The position numbers and the translations under genes were made by a program. Shown here in pieces: positions 1 to 11,194 of a DNA stretch of 64,000 nucleotides (its first letter is position 1; each line of letters begins with the position of its first letter). Origin of the DNA: Dehalococcoidia bacterium (GTDB lineage Bacteria; Chloroflexota; Dehalococcoidia; UBA2979); contig WHSU01000003.1 of NCBI GenBank assembly GCA_009379925.1, positions 74,160-138,159 on the forward strand, written 5' to 3'. The notes under the pieces are model-generated. The model did no database searches. It was not told the origin of the DNA and saw only the letters and a program-made list of their open reading frames with translations.

Positions 1-93
1 ATCTTCTGGTGCGTCTCGGACAACCTGCGCAAGGGTGCCGCGACGAACGCGATCCAGATCGCCGAGGAGTTGATCCGCCGCGGCAAGCTGTAG
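1..93 (+). CDS. asd: Aspartate-semialdehyde dehydrogenase, C-terminal end (truncated by window)
   Basis: Frame 1 reads [30 protein letters not shown], the typical Asd C-terminus; followed by dapA. Confidence 0.85.
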   Translation: MFWCVSDNLRKGAATNAIQIAEELIRRGKL

Positions 94-111
94 CCCGCGT
101 CTCGGTCCTCA

Positions 112-140
112 TCCGTTCGTGGTGAGCCTGTCGAACCACG
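112..140. repeat. Interspersed REP-like element, family 1
   Basis: TCCGTTCGTGGTGAGCCTGTCGAACCACG; relatives at 8221-8245, 8252-8284, 32349-32377, 54096-54120, 54149-54176, 63343-63371. Confidence 0.65.
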
Positions 141-273
141 GACCTCGATGACGGCCCACGGGCGCGGGTGGAACGGCTACAGTGACTGCGACTTGCGGGT
201 GACGGCCCGCGCGTGGGTGCCACCACCAGTATCCGAGGTGTCCCCACCGTTGGAGCCGTCAAGGGAGACTCCA

Positions 274-1179
274 ATGACTACCGACTTCGGCCGCCTCCTC
301 ACGGCCATGATCACCCCCATGACCCCCGACGGGGACATCGACCACGAAGGCGCCGCCGAACTGGCGCGCCTGCTCATCGCCTCCGGCACGGACGGCATCG
401 TCGCCACCGGCAGCACCGGCGAAGCGCCGGCGCTCTCCTTCGAGGAGAAGCTGGCGGTCTGGCAGACGGTGAAGGCCGCGGTAGGCCCGGACGTCCCGGT
501 GATCGCCGGGGCCACAGACAACAACACGCAGCAGTCCATCGAGCTGGCCCGCGAGGCGGAACGCCTCGGCCTCGACGGCGTGCTGCTCACCGTCCCCGCC
601 TACAACAAGCCGCCCCAGGCCGGCCTCGTGCGGCACTTCACGCAGATAGCGGAGGCGACCGCGCTCCCGTGCCTGCTCTACAACGTGCCCTCGCGCACGG
701 CGCTCAACATGACGGCCGAGACCACGCTGACCCTCGCGGAGGTGCCGAACATCGTCGGCATCAAGGAGGCGAGCGGCGACCTGAAGCAGATCGGCGAGAT
801 CATCGAGCGCGCCCCGGACGGCTTCCTGGTCTGGTCCGGCAACGACAGCGACACGCTGCACGTGCTCGGCCTCGGCGGCCACGGGGTGGTCTCGGTGGCC
901 TCGCACGTGGTAGGCGGGCAGATCCGCGAGATGATCGCGCTGCACCTCCAGGGTGCGAACGAGCCGGCCGCCGAGATCTACCGCTCGCTGATGCCCCTGA
1001 TCGACGCGCTCTTCATCGAGAGCAACCCGATCCCCCTCAAGTTCGCCCTCAACGAACTCGGGGCCCCCGCCGGCACGCTCCGCCTCCCCCTAGTAGAAGC
1101 CTCGGAGGAAGCGCAGGCCGTAGTGCGAGAACAACTGGCGGCGACGCGCGTGGACCTACAGGTGGGGGCGCGGGCTTAG
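274..1179 (+). CDS. dapA: 4-hydroxy-tetrahydrodipicolinate synthase
   Basis: MTTDFGRLLTAMITPMTPDGDID...ATGSTGEAPALS...YNVPSRT...GIKEASGDL; DapA signatures; start chosen internal to the ORF. Confidence 0.95.
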   Translation: MTTDFGRLLTAMITPMTPDGDIDHEGAAELARLLIASGTDGIVATGSTGEAPALSFEEKLAVWQTVKAAVGPDVPVIAGATDNNTQQSIELAREAERLGLDGVLLTVPAYNKPPQAGLVRHFTQIAEATALPCLLYNVPSRTALNMTAETTLTLAEVPNIVGIKEASGDLKQIGEIIERAPDGFLVWSGNDSDTLHVLGLGGHGVVSVASHVVGGQIREMIALHLQGANEPAAEIYRSLMPLIDALFIESNPIPLKFALNELGAPAGTLRLPLVEASEEAQAVVREQLAATRVDLQVGARA

Positions 1180-1234
1180 GAGGCTGCGGTCTGTCGAGCT
1201 GTCGGGCTGCAGATTGGAGCGGGAAGATGGGGCG

Positions 1235-1531
1235 CTAGGGCGTGCGAACCAGGTAGAGCGTCTCGGCTGAGTTGGAGGCCTCAGCAACGACCCCGACGGC
1301 GCTCGTCGGGGACTCCTCTGCCACGTAGTCGTCATACGGGGCGCTATCGAACACGATCTCATCGAGGTGGCGGGCATCCTCGGCCGAGATCAACTCCGCG
1401 TCGCAACGCTCGCAGCGCCGGCCAGGAACTTGAAGGACGATGGTCATGCCATCGCGCGGACCGATGCCATAAGCGACCAGTGCCTCGTGAAGCCTGCCGC
1501 CACAATGGTGGATAGCATCCCGGTCGGCCAT
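1235..1531 (-). CDS. Small protein with CxxC zinc-ribbon-like motif (YgiT/MqsA-like N-terminus?), putative antitoxin
   Basis: 98 aa with VPGRRCERCDAELISAEDARHLDEIV; adjacent to a 97-aa ORF in the same orientation. Confidence 0.5.
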   Translation of the reverse strand: MADRDAIHHCGGRLHEALVAYGIGPRDGMTIVLQVPGRRCERCDAELISAEDARHLDEIVFDSAPYDDYVAEESPTSAVGVVAEASNSAETLYLVRTP

Positions 1532-1544
1532 GATTCCCCCTCTT

Positions 1545-1838
1545 TCACGTCGATACGCCCTCTACAAGTATCGATCGTGGTGGAGTGGAAATGTACCACA
1601 GCGTGACGATCAGCGGCGGATTACGCGCTTTGCAGACGAACAAGCCGTACTCGCCCTTGCGCGGATCAGGGGGAACACCAATCGGGGAGAGTTCTGTCTG
1701 GGGACTGCAGAAGGCGACCGCGAACTCGGCCTGACGTATCCCAAGCCGTTGGAACTCGCGCAGAGCGCGAACGTCCAACTCGTAGCGGCCCTGTGCAATC
1801 AGCTGCTGGACTTGAGAAACGTCCGTAGCCGTGAGCAT
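1545..1838 (-). CDS. Small hypothetical protein, possible toxin partner
   Basis: 97 aa, same-strand neighbour 13 bp upstream of the zinc-ribbon ORF. Confidence 0.45.
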   Translation of the reverse strand: MLTATDVSQVQQLIAQGRYELDVRALREFQRLGIRQAEFAVAFCSPQTELSPIGVPPDPRKGEYGLFVCKARNPPLIVTLWYISTPPRSILVEGVST

Positions 1839-1850
1839 CGAGCACGCCGC

Positions 1851-2153
1851 CTAAATCTTGTCCCAGTCTTCCTCGGACAGTTGCAGGTTGTTGAGGACCT
1901 CCCGCCTGATGGCGACCTTGAAGCCTGATTCGTTCTCGAACTTCTTGAGCTGCCGCCTCATGATCATGCTCATCACCTTGGCGTGCTCAAGGCTCATCCG
2001 CACCACGCCGAGCGGCTCGTGGATCACCTGGCCTGGGTTGCTGGGCACTCCTGGAGAGCGCTGGAAGAGTAGGCTGACGCCGTACGCATTGACAGACATC
2101 TGAAATGAGTCAGCGTACTCATCGAAGTCCGGGTCGCCACCCTGAGCGTTCAT
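1851..2153 (-). CDS. DUF3467-like protein
   Basis: MNAQGGDPDFDEYADSFQMSVNAYGVSLLFQRSP...RMSLEHAKVMSMIMRRQLKKFE; same orientation as the two downstream ORFs. Confidence 0.55.
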   Translation of the reverse strand: MNAQGGDPDFDEYADSFQMSVNAYGVSLLFQRSPGVPSNPGQVIHEPLGVVRMSLEHAKVMSMIMRRQLKKFENESGFKVAIRREVLNNLQLSEEDWDKI

Positions 2154-2317
2154 CGCTTCACCTCGTCGTTCACGGGAGGAATGGGAACCTGGTACGCCGC
2201 GACGGCAGTAGCGAGGTGTCCCGGTGGAGATGCGCACCCGCCGCATCAGGTGCGAGGACACATTACAATGGCGTTGCGCACGACGCAAGCGAAATATCAG
2301 AGTGATCTACGGGATTC

Positions 2318-2872
2318 CTAGTTCTGCGCATCCACACTCCGCCGCGCCACCCATTCCTGCCATGACTCCACCGTCCGCGCCCGTGCACGGGCGAAGCCGA
2401 TGCGGTCGCCGTAGTAGCCGCCGAGGAAGCCCGCGAGCATGCGGCCGCCCACTATCAGGATCGCCGCGTACACGATCGTGGCCGCCAGCAGGTGCTCACG
2501 CAGGTAGGGGATGCCGAGCACGATGGCGAGGCCGCCGAGGACGGCGACCAGCAGGCCGAGGTAGGCGAAGCCGTTGACGAAGGTGGACTCGACCTTCCGC
2601 TGGACGCGCAGGATCTCCGTGATCTCGTCGGGGACGCGCTCCACGGGGACCCGGCCGCGCTCGGTGTCGTTGCCACAGTGCGGGCAGCTGGCCGTGTCGC
2701 GCCCGATGGGCGTGTAGCAATCGCCGCAGAAGCGGCCGCGGTTCGGGGTCTCACCTCGAGACGCGGCGACCAGGTGCTCCTCCAGCCGCTCGCTGAACAG
2801 CGGGCAGCCGTCGTCCGGGAGCGTGTCGCGGCGCTCCTCGGCGTCCCGGTGGGTCATCGCCTGCTTCGTCAT
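2318..2872 (-). CDS. Membrane protein with double zinc ribbon (CGDCYTPIGRDTASCPHCG) and two TM helices
   Basis: CxxC..CxxC motif followed by hydrophobic segments. Confidence 0.7.
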   Translation of the reverse strand: MTKQAMTHRDAEERRDTLPDDGCPLFSERLEEHLVAASRGETPNRGRFCGDCYTPIGRDTASCPHCGNDTERGRVPVERVPDEITEILRVQRKVESTFVNGFAYLGLLVAVLGGLAIVLGIPYLREHLLAATIVYAAILIVGGRMLAGFLGGYYGDRIGFARARARTVESWQEWVARRSVDAQN

Positions 2873-3477
2873 ACCGCTCCCCTTCGCTCCCGCCCGAGCG
2901 CGTCCGCCAGCTCCGCCAGCACCCGATGCACGTGCGCCCGCGACCCCGCCGCGCGCCCGGACGTCGAGGGCATCACCCACACCGCGGCGCCCTCCAGCGT
3001 GACCGGTTGGCGGCCCCAGCCGTGCGGCCGCCATTGCCCCGGGAAGGCCGCGCCGAACCCTCGCGTGCTGGTGAAGCAGATAGCGCGAGGGCTGGCGTAG
3101 GCGACGCGCCGCCGCAGCGACGGCACGGCCGCGCGTAACTCGGCGTCGGTGACCTGCGCCGAGTCCGTCACCACGCGCTTCACCACGTCGGTGAAGCCGA
3201 TGCCGTAGCGCCCGGGCATAGACAGATCGTCCTCGAAAGCCACGGCGCCGTCTACGAGCGCCGAGGCGGAGAGCGCCGGCCAGAACCCGTTGCCCGGATG
3301 AGCGTAGTAGTGCCCCCGCTGCGCCGAGCGCTCGCCGGGGTTGATGCCGATGAACACCAGGTCGAGGCCTGCCCGAAGCAGGTCCGGCAGGGTACGGAGG
3401 GGCGGGCTCCCTCCTACTCCCCTCGCCCGCAGCGCGGGAGAGGGGCCGGGGGTGAGGGCCGTCAGTTCGCGGCCCAC
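2869..3477 (-). CDS. mug: Mismatch-specific (G/U) uracil-DNA glycosylase, Mug/TDG family
   Basis: DLVFIGINPGERSAQRGHYYAHPGNGFWPALSAS motif. Confidence 0.85.
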   Translation of the reverse strand: MGRELTALTPGPSPALRARGVGGSPPLRTLPDLLRAGLDLVFIGINPGERSAQRGHYYAHPGNGFWPALSASALVDGAVAFEDDLSMPGRYGIGFTDVVKRVVTDSAQVTDAELRAAVPSLRRRVAYASPRAICFTSTRGFGAAFPGQWRPHGWGRQPVTLEGAAVWVMPSTSGRAAGSRAHVHRVLAELADALGRERRGAV

Positions 3478-3989
3478 GAGTAGTCGTGGTGCCCGAGCAT
3501 CACCCCGAGCGCCAGCACGAAGATCGACGCCACCACCATGATGAACGACACGACGAACGAGGTGCGCCGCACACCCTCGAGCGCCGCGACGTCCCCCTCG
3601 CCCGAGACGACGGCGTCACTCAACTGGCGCACGCGGCGGCCGAGGTAGAAGGCGTGGAACAGGATCAGTGCGACCAGCACGGTGAAGAGCGCCATCTTCA
3701 GGATGAAGATCGGTCCGAAGCGATAGGCGGTCATGTCCTCGGTGATCTGCTCCGGCACCAGCGAGTAGAACTGGTAAAGCCCGGTCACCAGCAACGCCAC
3801 GAGCGAAGCCATCGCGATCATGCCGAAACGCGCGCCCACCACGCTGGTCACGTTCCGCCGCAGCCGCTCGTCATCGATGAGCCACGTGGCCGGGGTGACC
3901 GCGAAGAACAGCAGCAACTGAGGCCCCACCAGCAGGGCCGCGGCCGTGACGTGGATGATTAACGAGACAGTGTCCAATGGAGCCCTCAT
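3462..3989 (-). CDS. Multi-TM membrane protein (DUF2269/CopD-like)
   Basis: MRAPLDTVSLIIHVTAAALLVGPQLLLFFAVTPATW... four predicted TM segments; upstream part of the 833-aa ORF is spurious. Confidence 0.65.
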   Translation of the reverse strand: MRAPLDTVSLIIHVTAAALLVGPQLLLFFAVTPATWLIDDERLRRNVTSVVGARFGMIAMASLVALLVTGLYQFYSLVPEQITEDMTAYRFGPIFILKMALFTVLVALILFHAFYLGRRVRQLSDAVVSGEGDVAALEGVRRTSFVVSFIMVVASIFVLALGVMLGHHDYSWAAN

Positions 3990-4023
3990 CCCTGGAAAGC
4001 GGCGCGCTAACCTCACCCTTCCG

Positions 4024-4066
4024 GCTCCCCTCACCCGCAGCGCGGGAGAGGGGTTGGGGGTGAGGG

Positions 4067-4067
<1 letters not shown>
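4024..4067. repeat. Interspersed REP-like element, family 2
   Basis: CTCCCCTCACCCGCAGCGCGGGAGAGGGGTTGGGGGTGAGGG; relatives at 3411-3459 and 57345-57387. Confidence 0.65.
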
Positions 4068-5413
<1,346 letters not shown>

Positions 5414-5535
5414 TCAGACCAACACGGACAGACGGGGTATGGCGCTGGCCCGACGGATCATACCGTAGTGCTCGGCTGTCGGCTTGCGCGTCCGCGCACC
5501 ACAGACCGCACCCTCGATGGCTGCCGGGAGGCCCG

Positions 5536-6267
5536 ATGCGACTCCGTGCACGACCCCGCGCGCCCCTCCTCGTCGCGCTGCTGCTCGTCGTGCTGCTGCC
5601 CACCTCGATGCTGGCCGCCGCCTGCGGGAGCTCGGACGAGCCACCAATCACGAACCCGCTGGACGACCGCAACGACACCGCCACGCCCGGCCCGACCGGT
5701 ACCGGCACCACCTTCGTCCCACCCTTCGCGCAGACCCCGACGACGACGCCCGACCCCGACACCTCGACGTCTGCCACGCCCGGAGCCGGCACACCTGCGC
5801 CCCTCGATGAGGAGGCGCTCACCGGCGCGGCCATCGAGGTGCTGGCGGAGTGGACCGGCGCCCCAGCATCGTTGTTCGCGCCGGTCGAGGTGGCGGCAGT
5901 CGACTGGCCGAACTCCTGCCTCGGCGTCCAGCGGCCAGACATCGCCTGCGCGGAGGTGATCACGCCCGGCTACCGCCTGACGTTCGCCACCCCCACCGGC
6001 TCAACCCACGAGGTGCATACAGGCGGCAGCGGACAGTTCGCCTGGGCGCCCCAGGAGACGGTCGAGGCCACGGTCACGGAGGTCGATCCAGGGGCCGGCC
6101 ACGTGAGCGTGATGATCGAGGGCCAGACCCGTACCTTCCGCGCCGTGCCCGGCGCCGCCCTGCTACCGCCGCTCGCCGACCTCGATGCCGGCGCCTCCGT
6201 CAGCCTCGCCTACGACCAGTCCCCCACCGGCGACGGCGAGCCGGTGCTGGTGTGGTTGGTGGAGTAG
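5536..6267 (+). CDS. Putative lipoprotein
   Basis: Signal peptide with lipobox (LLPTSMLAAAC), TP-rich linker, globular C-terminus. Confidence 0.7.
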   Translation: MRLRARPRAPLLVALLLVVLLPTSMLAAACGSSDEPPITNPLDDRNDTATPGPTGTGTTFVPPFAQTPTTTPDPDTSTSATPGAGTPAPLDEEALTGAAIEVLAEWTGAPASLFAPVEVAAVDWPNSCLGVQRPDIACAEVITPGYRLTFATPTGSTHEVHTGGSGQFAWAPQETVEATVTEVDPGAGHVSVMIEGQTRTFRAVPGAALLPPLADLDAGASVSLAYDQSPTGDGEPVLVWLVE

Positions 6268-6346
6268 GTCGGCGTTGTCGCCGCTACCAGGGTGCTAGGC
6301 TGTCGGCGCTCGTGGCCCTAGTCATGACACGAGGCGGAGTGCGTGC

Positions 6347-7042
6347 TTGCTCGGAGACCAGCGCAAAGGGCTGCTATCAGGAGACCGCAGGGTCTGCATC
6401 TTCGGAGACGAATCGGGGGACATGAACTTCCTCCGAAAGCCCGGCGTGTCTCGGCATTTCGTAATCACCACAGTCACCTTCGCCGACCACGGCGCCGTAC
6501 AACGCGATCTACAGGAACTCCGTCACGACCTCGCGACAGCCGGCGCGGACATGCGCAATGGCTTCCACGCCAGCAGTGATCAGCAGCATGTCCGCGACCA
6601 GGTCTTCGATGTGCTTGCGGGGCACGACTTCGCGGTGGACGCCACGATATGCGACAAGCCCAAGGCCGCCCCACCCCTTCGGCAGACTTCGGTTGACTTC
6701 TACCGGTCAGCCTGGTTCTGGCACATGCAGCGCGTCGTACCCGACCGGTGCCTGCCGACCAACGAGCTACTCGTGATTGCCGCGGAGATCAACGTCAACG
6801 CAAAGCGTGCCGCCTACCATGATGCGCTCCGCGTTGCGATGGAACGGGCGGCACCGGGCACGCCGTACCTGACCGCGTTCTGGCCGGCTGCCACAGACCT
6901 GTGCATCCAGGCCGCCGACCACTGTGGCTGGGCGATCTTTCGCAAATGGGAAAACAGGGACGAGCGGTCGTACAGGCACATCGCCGACCGCATCGGTCGG
7001 GAGTATGACCTCTTCCGTCGTGGCACCACCGAGTACTACTGA
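6347..7042 (+). CDS. DUF3800-family protein
   Basis: CIFGDESGDMNF...FVITTVTF, typical DUF3800 N-terminus; start uncertain. Confidence 0.7.
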   Translation: MLGDQRKGLLSGDRRVCIFGDESGDMNFLRKPGVSRHFVITTVTFADHGAVQRDLQELRHDLATAGADMRNGFHASSDQQHVRDQVFDVLAGHDFAVDATICDKPKAAPPLRQTSVDFYRSAWFWHMQRVVPDRCLPTNELLVIAAEINVNAKRAAYHDALRVAMERAAPGTPYLTAFWPAATDLCIQAADHCGWAIFRKWENRDERSYRHIADRIGREYDLFRRGTTEYY

Positions 7043-7221
7043 CGCGAGGCACGAAGACGGACCAGCTATCCGGTCGGTGTACCGCCGGAAGAGCCCGAGG
7101 GCCCTTATCGCTGGTCCAGAGTTAGCAAACAACCGCACCCACAGCCAGGGTGCACTGAAATAGTCGGCTGCGCACCGGGCCACGTCAACCCCCCGACGCA
7201 CGCAGTGTTGGGCCCCAACCG

Positions 7222-8106
7222 CTAACGCCCCCGCGTGCGCCGCTCCAGGACGTCCGCGATCGCGACGATGTCGCGGGCGGCGCGGACCGTGCGTCGGTCG
7301 ACCAGGCGAGGGCCGTGACGGCCCTCGACGACGCCGACCCACTGGCCTTCGTCCCGCAGGCGCTCCCATTCGGCCAGCATCGCGCGGGCGGTCTCCAGTT
7401 CCAGTGCGTCGGGCTCGAAGAGCGCGTTCATCCCGCGCACCTCGGACTCCCGGCGCACGAAGACACCCGAGGCGCCGAAGTCGTGCGCGCGGGTCGCGAC
7501 GGTGCCGGAGCCTCGGGCGGAGTCGAAGCCGGAGAGTAGCCACGGTAGGCCGGCGGCGCGCGTCGCGAGCGCCACGTCGGCCATCGCGTGGTCGTGGATC
7601 GCCTCGGCGCGGTCGCCCAGCCGCAGGTCCGCACGCAGCCCGTCGATGTGCAGGGCGACGGCGCTGTGCCGGTCGACGGCATCGAGGATGGCTGGGAGCG
7701 CACGCAGGCCGGCGGCGGAGTCGACCTCCGCGATCAACCGGATGGTGCCGGGCCGCACCTTCGCGCGCATCTCGCGCTTGCGGATCAGCACGTCAGCGTC
7801 GCGCGCGTCCTGTGCCACCTCGACGCCCGGAAGCACGACCGCGGCCAGGTGCTTGCCGGCCGTGGCATCGAGGTCCGCCTCCAGCTCTCCGGAGCGGGTG
7901 TCGCCGACGCGCACCATGACGGTGCGGCGCGCGAGGGCCACGGCCGGGATGTGCTGCGCCACGAGCGCCCGCGCCGCCTCGCGGTCCGCGTGCGTGAGCG
8001 GCGCCGCGAGGTCGAAAGTGACGGCATCGGCGGCGGTCTCTGCGGCGGCGAGCCCGCCGGCTTCGTCCGCGGCGTCGACCACCAGGTTGCTACGAAGCGC
8101 GAGCAT
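7222..8106 (-). CDS. HpcH/HpaI aldolase / citrate lyase beta (CitE-like) family
   Basis: LRSNLVVDAADEAG..DAVTFDLAAPLTHADREAARALV...RLIAEVDSAAGLRALPAI. Confidence 0.75.
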   Translation of the reverse strand: MLALRSNLVVDAADEAGGLAAAETAADAVTFDLAAPLTHADREAARALVAQHIPAVALARRTVMVRVGDTRSGELEADLDATAGKHLAAVVLPGVEVAQDARDADVLIRKREMRAKVRPGTIRLIAEVDSAAGLRALPAILDAVDRHSAVALHIDGLRADLRLGDRAEAIHDHAMADVALATRAAGLPWLLSGFDSARGSGTVATRAHDFGASGVFVRRESEVRGMNALFEPDALELETARAMLAEWERLRDEGQWVGVVEGRHGPRLVDRRTVRAARDIVAIADVLERRTRGR

Positions 8107-8374
8107 GCGGCCTCCGCTCGGTCACGGCGTGTCTAGGATGGTGTGCGCGCCGATTCTACGCCACGCCTCGCTGTAACCAGGATGAGGGGGACGCCGAAAG
8201 CGCTGGGCACTCCGCTCACCCTGAGCACGTCGAAGGGTCGGCAGACCTAGAGCCACTCATACTTCGACGGGCTCAGCATGAGTGGCGAAGTACCGCCGTC
8301 GCGCGAATGCAAAACGGCCCGGCGGGCCACGGGCCGTTCCTCTCTACGTGCATCGCCGAGAGCGCGAGGCGTAC

Positions 8375-10873
8375 CTACCAGCGGCGACCGCCGCCGCTAC
8401 CGCCGGTGCCACCACTGCCCCCGCCACCCGGGCGCGGGCCGCGGTCGCCACCGCCACCACCACTGCGCCCACCGCCTCCGCCGCTGCCGCCGCGGCTACC
8501 GCCTTCCGGGCGGCGGCCATAGCCACCGCCACCGCCGAAGCCGCCGCGTCCGCCCCCGCCGCCCCCACCGGGACGCGGGCCACGGTCGCCGCCTCGGCCA
8601 CCGTCGGCCCCACGGCCGCCTCGGTCGCCGCCGCCGGAGCGGCGCGGCGGACGGTCGTCGTCACCATCCAGGTCGTCCTCGGAGAGGCCGACGCCGCCGC
8701 CCTCATTGCCAACCACCGAGGGCCGGGCGGAGAGGTTCACGCGGCCGAGATTGTCGATCTCGATGACCTTCACGGCGATGCGGTCGCCCACGTCCACCAC
8801 GTCCTCGACGCGGTCGATGCGCTCCTCGGCCAGCTCGGAGATGTGCACCAGGCCTTCCTTGCCGGGCAGGATCTCGACGAACGCGCCGAAGGCGAGCATG
8901 CGGGTGACTTTGCCCTCGTAGACCTCGCCGGGCTTGATCTCCTTCGTGAGGCCCTGGATCTCGCCCACCGCCTGCCGCACGCCCTCGGCGTCCGAGCCGG
9001 ACACGAAGATCGTCCCGTCCTCCTGGACATCGATCTTCGCGCCGGTGCGGCCGATGATCGCGTTGATCACGCGGCCACCCGGGCCGATCACCGCGCCGAT
9101 CTTCTCCGGGTCGATCTTGAGCGTCGTGATCTTGGGCGCGAACTCGGACACCTCGTTGCGGGGCTCCGAGATCGCGTCGAGCATGTTCTCCAGGATCTGC
9201 ATGCGGCCCTCGCGGGCGCGCTCGAAGACCTGCTCCAGGAGGTTCGGAGGCAGCCGCTTCAGCTTGATGTCCAGCTGCACGGCGGTCACACCCTGCTCCG
9301 TGCCGGCGACCTTGAAGTCCATGTCGCCGAACGCGTCCTCGATGCCCGCGATGTCGGTCAGCAGGCGGTAGTTCGTCTCGTCCTGGTCGTCCGTGATCAG
9401 CCCCATGGCCACACCCGCGACCGGCGCATCGATGGGAACACCAGCGTCCATCAGCGCCATCACGCCGGCACAGATCGACGCCTGCGACGTAGAGCCGTTG
9501 GAGGAGAGCACGTCGGACACGAGCCGGATGGTGTACGGGAAGTCCTCGAACGGTGGCAGCACCGCCTCGATGGCCTTCTCGCCCAGCATGCCGTGGCCGA
9601 TCTCGCGACGGCCGGGGCCGCGCAGCGGCCGCGCCTCGCCCACCGAGAACGGCGGGAAGTTGTAGTGGAGCATGAACGGCTTCCACTGCTCCGGACTGAT
9701 GTTGTCCAGTCGCTGGCGGTCACCGATGGGGCCCAGGGTCGCGACGCTCAGCACCTGCGTCTGCCCGCGCTGGAAGAGGCCGGAACCGTGCACACGAGGG
9801 AGCACGCCCACCGAGGAGAAGAGCTGGCGCATGTCCGTGTCGGCGCGGTCATCCGCGCGCTTGTTCTGGTCCAGGATGCGCCGCCGCACGAAGGCCTTGA
9901 GGGCCGCCTCCGCCGCCGCGCGGACCTTCGCGCGGTCTAGCTCGGCGGCCTGCTCCTCGGACAGCCCCTCCACCAGCTCGGTGTAGACGCTCGTCGTGAA
10001 CGCATCGATGCCACGGAAGCCCTCTGACTGCACAGAGTCGAGCAGGTCCGCCTCGTCGCGCTTCGCGATCACCTGCTGGATGCGCTCGGCGAGCGTCGTG
10101 TCCGTCTCCGGCGCCTCGAACGGCATCTTCGGCACGCCCAGCGCGGCGATGATCTCCTCCTGCAGCGAGTTCAACTCGTCGCAGACGCGCTGGCCGTACT
10201 CGATGGCCTCGATGATCTCAGCCTCGGGGATCTGCCGTGCGCCAACCTCCAGCATGATCACGGAGTCCCTGGTCGCCGCGACCGTCAGCTCCAGGTCGGA
10301 CTCTTCCGCCTCGTCGTAGGTGGGGAACGCCTTGAGCTGGCCGTTCACGCGGCCAACTCGCACCGAGGAGACGGGGCCCTCGAAGGGCAGGTGGGACATG
10401 TTGATGACGGTCGAGGCGCCGAGGGTGGCCAGCGGGTCCGCCGCGTTCTCGCGGTCCGAGGCGAGCAGCGTGGCCACGACCTGGACCTCGCGCTTGAAGC
10501 CCTTGGGGAAGAGCGGGCGGATTGGCCGGTCGGTCATGCGCGCCGTGAGGGTCGCGTCCGTGCTCGGGCGTCCCTCGCGGCGGAAGAACGAGCCGGGGAT
10601 CTTGCCGATGGCGTACATCCGCTCTTCGAAGTCGACCGTGAGCGGGAAGAAGTCGATGCCGGGGCGGGGGTTGTCGTCACAGACGGTGACGAGGAGCACG
10701 GTGTCGCCGTAGCGGATGCTGACGGCGGCAGCGGCGTTGGGGGCCAGCAAGCCGGTGCTGATCTCGAGCGTCTTTCCCTCGATCTCCCGGGAGAAGGACC
10801 GCTGCTGTCGGGTGGTAGCTGGGGTCTCGGTTGTCACATCTTCACCTGTTCCTGGGTCGGCGGCCGGTGTCAT
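8375..10873 (-). CDS. pnp: Polyribonucleotide nucleotidyltransferase with Gly/Arg-rich C-terminal tail
   Basis: RNase PH domains, KH (IGPGGRVINAI) and S1 (VYEGKVTRMLAFGAFVEILPGKEGLVHISEL); upstream of rpsO is conserved pnp context. Confidence 0.97.
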   Translation of the reverse strand: MTPAADPGTGEDVTTETPATTRQQRSFSREIEGKTLEISTGLLAPNAAAAVSIRYGDTVLLVTVCDDNPRPGIDFFPLTVDFEERMYAIGKIPGSFFRREGRPSTDATLTARMTDRPIRPLFPKGFKREVQVVATLLASDRENAADPLATLGASTVINMSHLPFEGPVSSVRVGRVNGQLKAFPTYDEAEESDLELTVAATRDSVIMLEVGARQIPEAEIIEAIEYGQRVCDELNSLQEEIIAALGVPKMPFEAPETDTTLAERIQQVIAKRDEADLLDSVQSEGFRGIDAFTTSVYTELVEGLSEEQAAELDRAKVRAAAEAALKAFVRRRILDQNKRADDRADTDMRQLFSSVGVLPRVHGSGLFQRGQTQVLSVATLGPIGDRQRLDNISPEQWKPFMLHYNFPPFSVGEARPLRGPGRREIGHGMLGEKAIEAVLPPFEDFPYTIRLVSDVLSSNGSTSQASICAGVMALMDAGVPIDAPVAGVAMGLITDDQDETNYRLLTDIAGIEDAFGDMDFKVAGTEQGVTAVQLDIKLKRLPPNLLEQVFERAREGRMQILENMLDAISEPRNEVSEFAPKITTLKIDPEKIGAVIGPGGRVINAIIGRTGAKIDVQEDGTIFVSGSDAEGVRQAVGEIQGLTKEIKPGEVYEGKVTRMLAFGAFVEILPGKEGLVHISELAEERIDRVEDVVDVGDRIAVKVIEIDNLGRVNLSARPSVVGNEGGGVGLSEDDLDGDDDRPPRRSGGGDRGGRGADGGRGGDRGPRPGGGGGGGRGGFGGGGGYGRRPEGGSRGGSGGGGGRSGGGGGDRGPRPGGGGSGGTGGSGGGRRW

Positions 10874-11161
10874 CGGCGGCCGGTTGTGCGGAGGCGATCA
10901 GCCGGCGAGGCGTGGCGTGCGGACCGAGAATGGTCCTCACACGCGAAAGGTCGGAGGGGCGTACAGGGGGCCGGGCGTGGCCGGGGTGTCCCGGCGTGCT
11001 CACTGGTGCCTCGTGGACCGCTCGTGCGGATCCGTCCGGGGTGCCGTATGGCTGTTGCTCGTTCTCTCGCTGCTCTTGCTTCACTACTACCATCTCGGGC
11101 GGCCGCATGATGCGCGCTCGCCCGCTGGCCGGCTTTGCCTGCCCTGGCAACGCGGGCCATG

Positions 11162-11194
11162 AAAAGCGAGGGGCTGCGCTATCGGCGCAGCCCC
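11162..11194 (-). terminator. Rho-independent terminator-like hairpin overlapping the rpsO stop codon
   Basis: GGGGCTGCGC-CGATA-GCGCAGCCCC followed on the minus strand by TCGCTTTTC. Confidence 0.65.

Noticed and set aside
8282-9940. 552-aa plus-strand ORF opposite pnp
   Set aside because: Antisense shadow ORF of a clearly conserved gene; low-complexity, His/Arg/Asp-rich translation typical of high-GC antisense frames.
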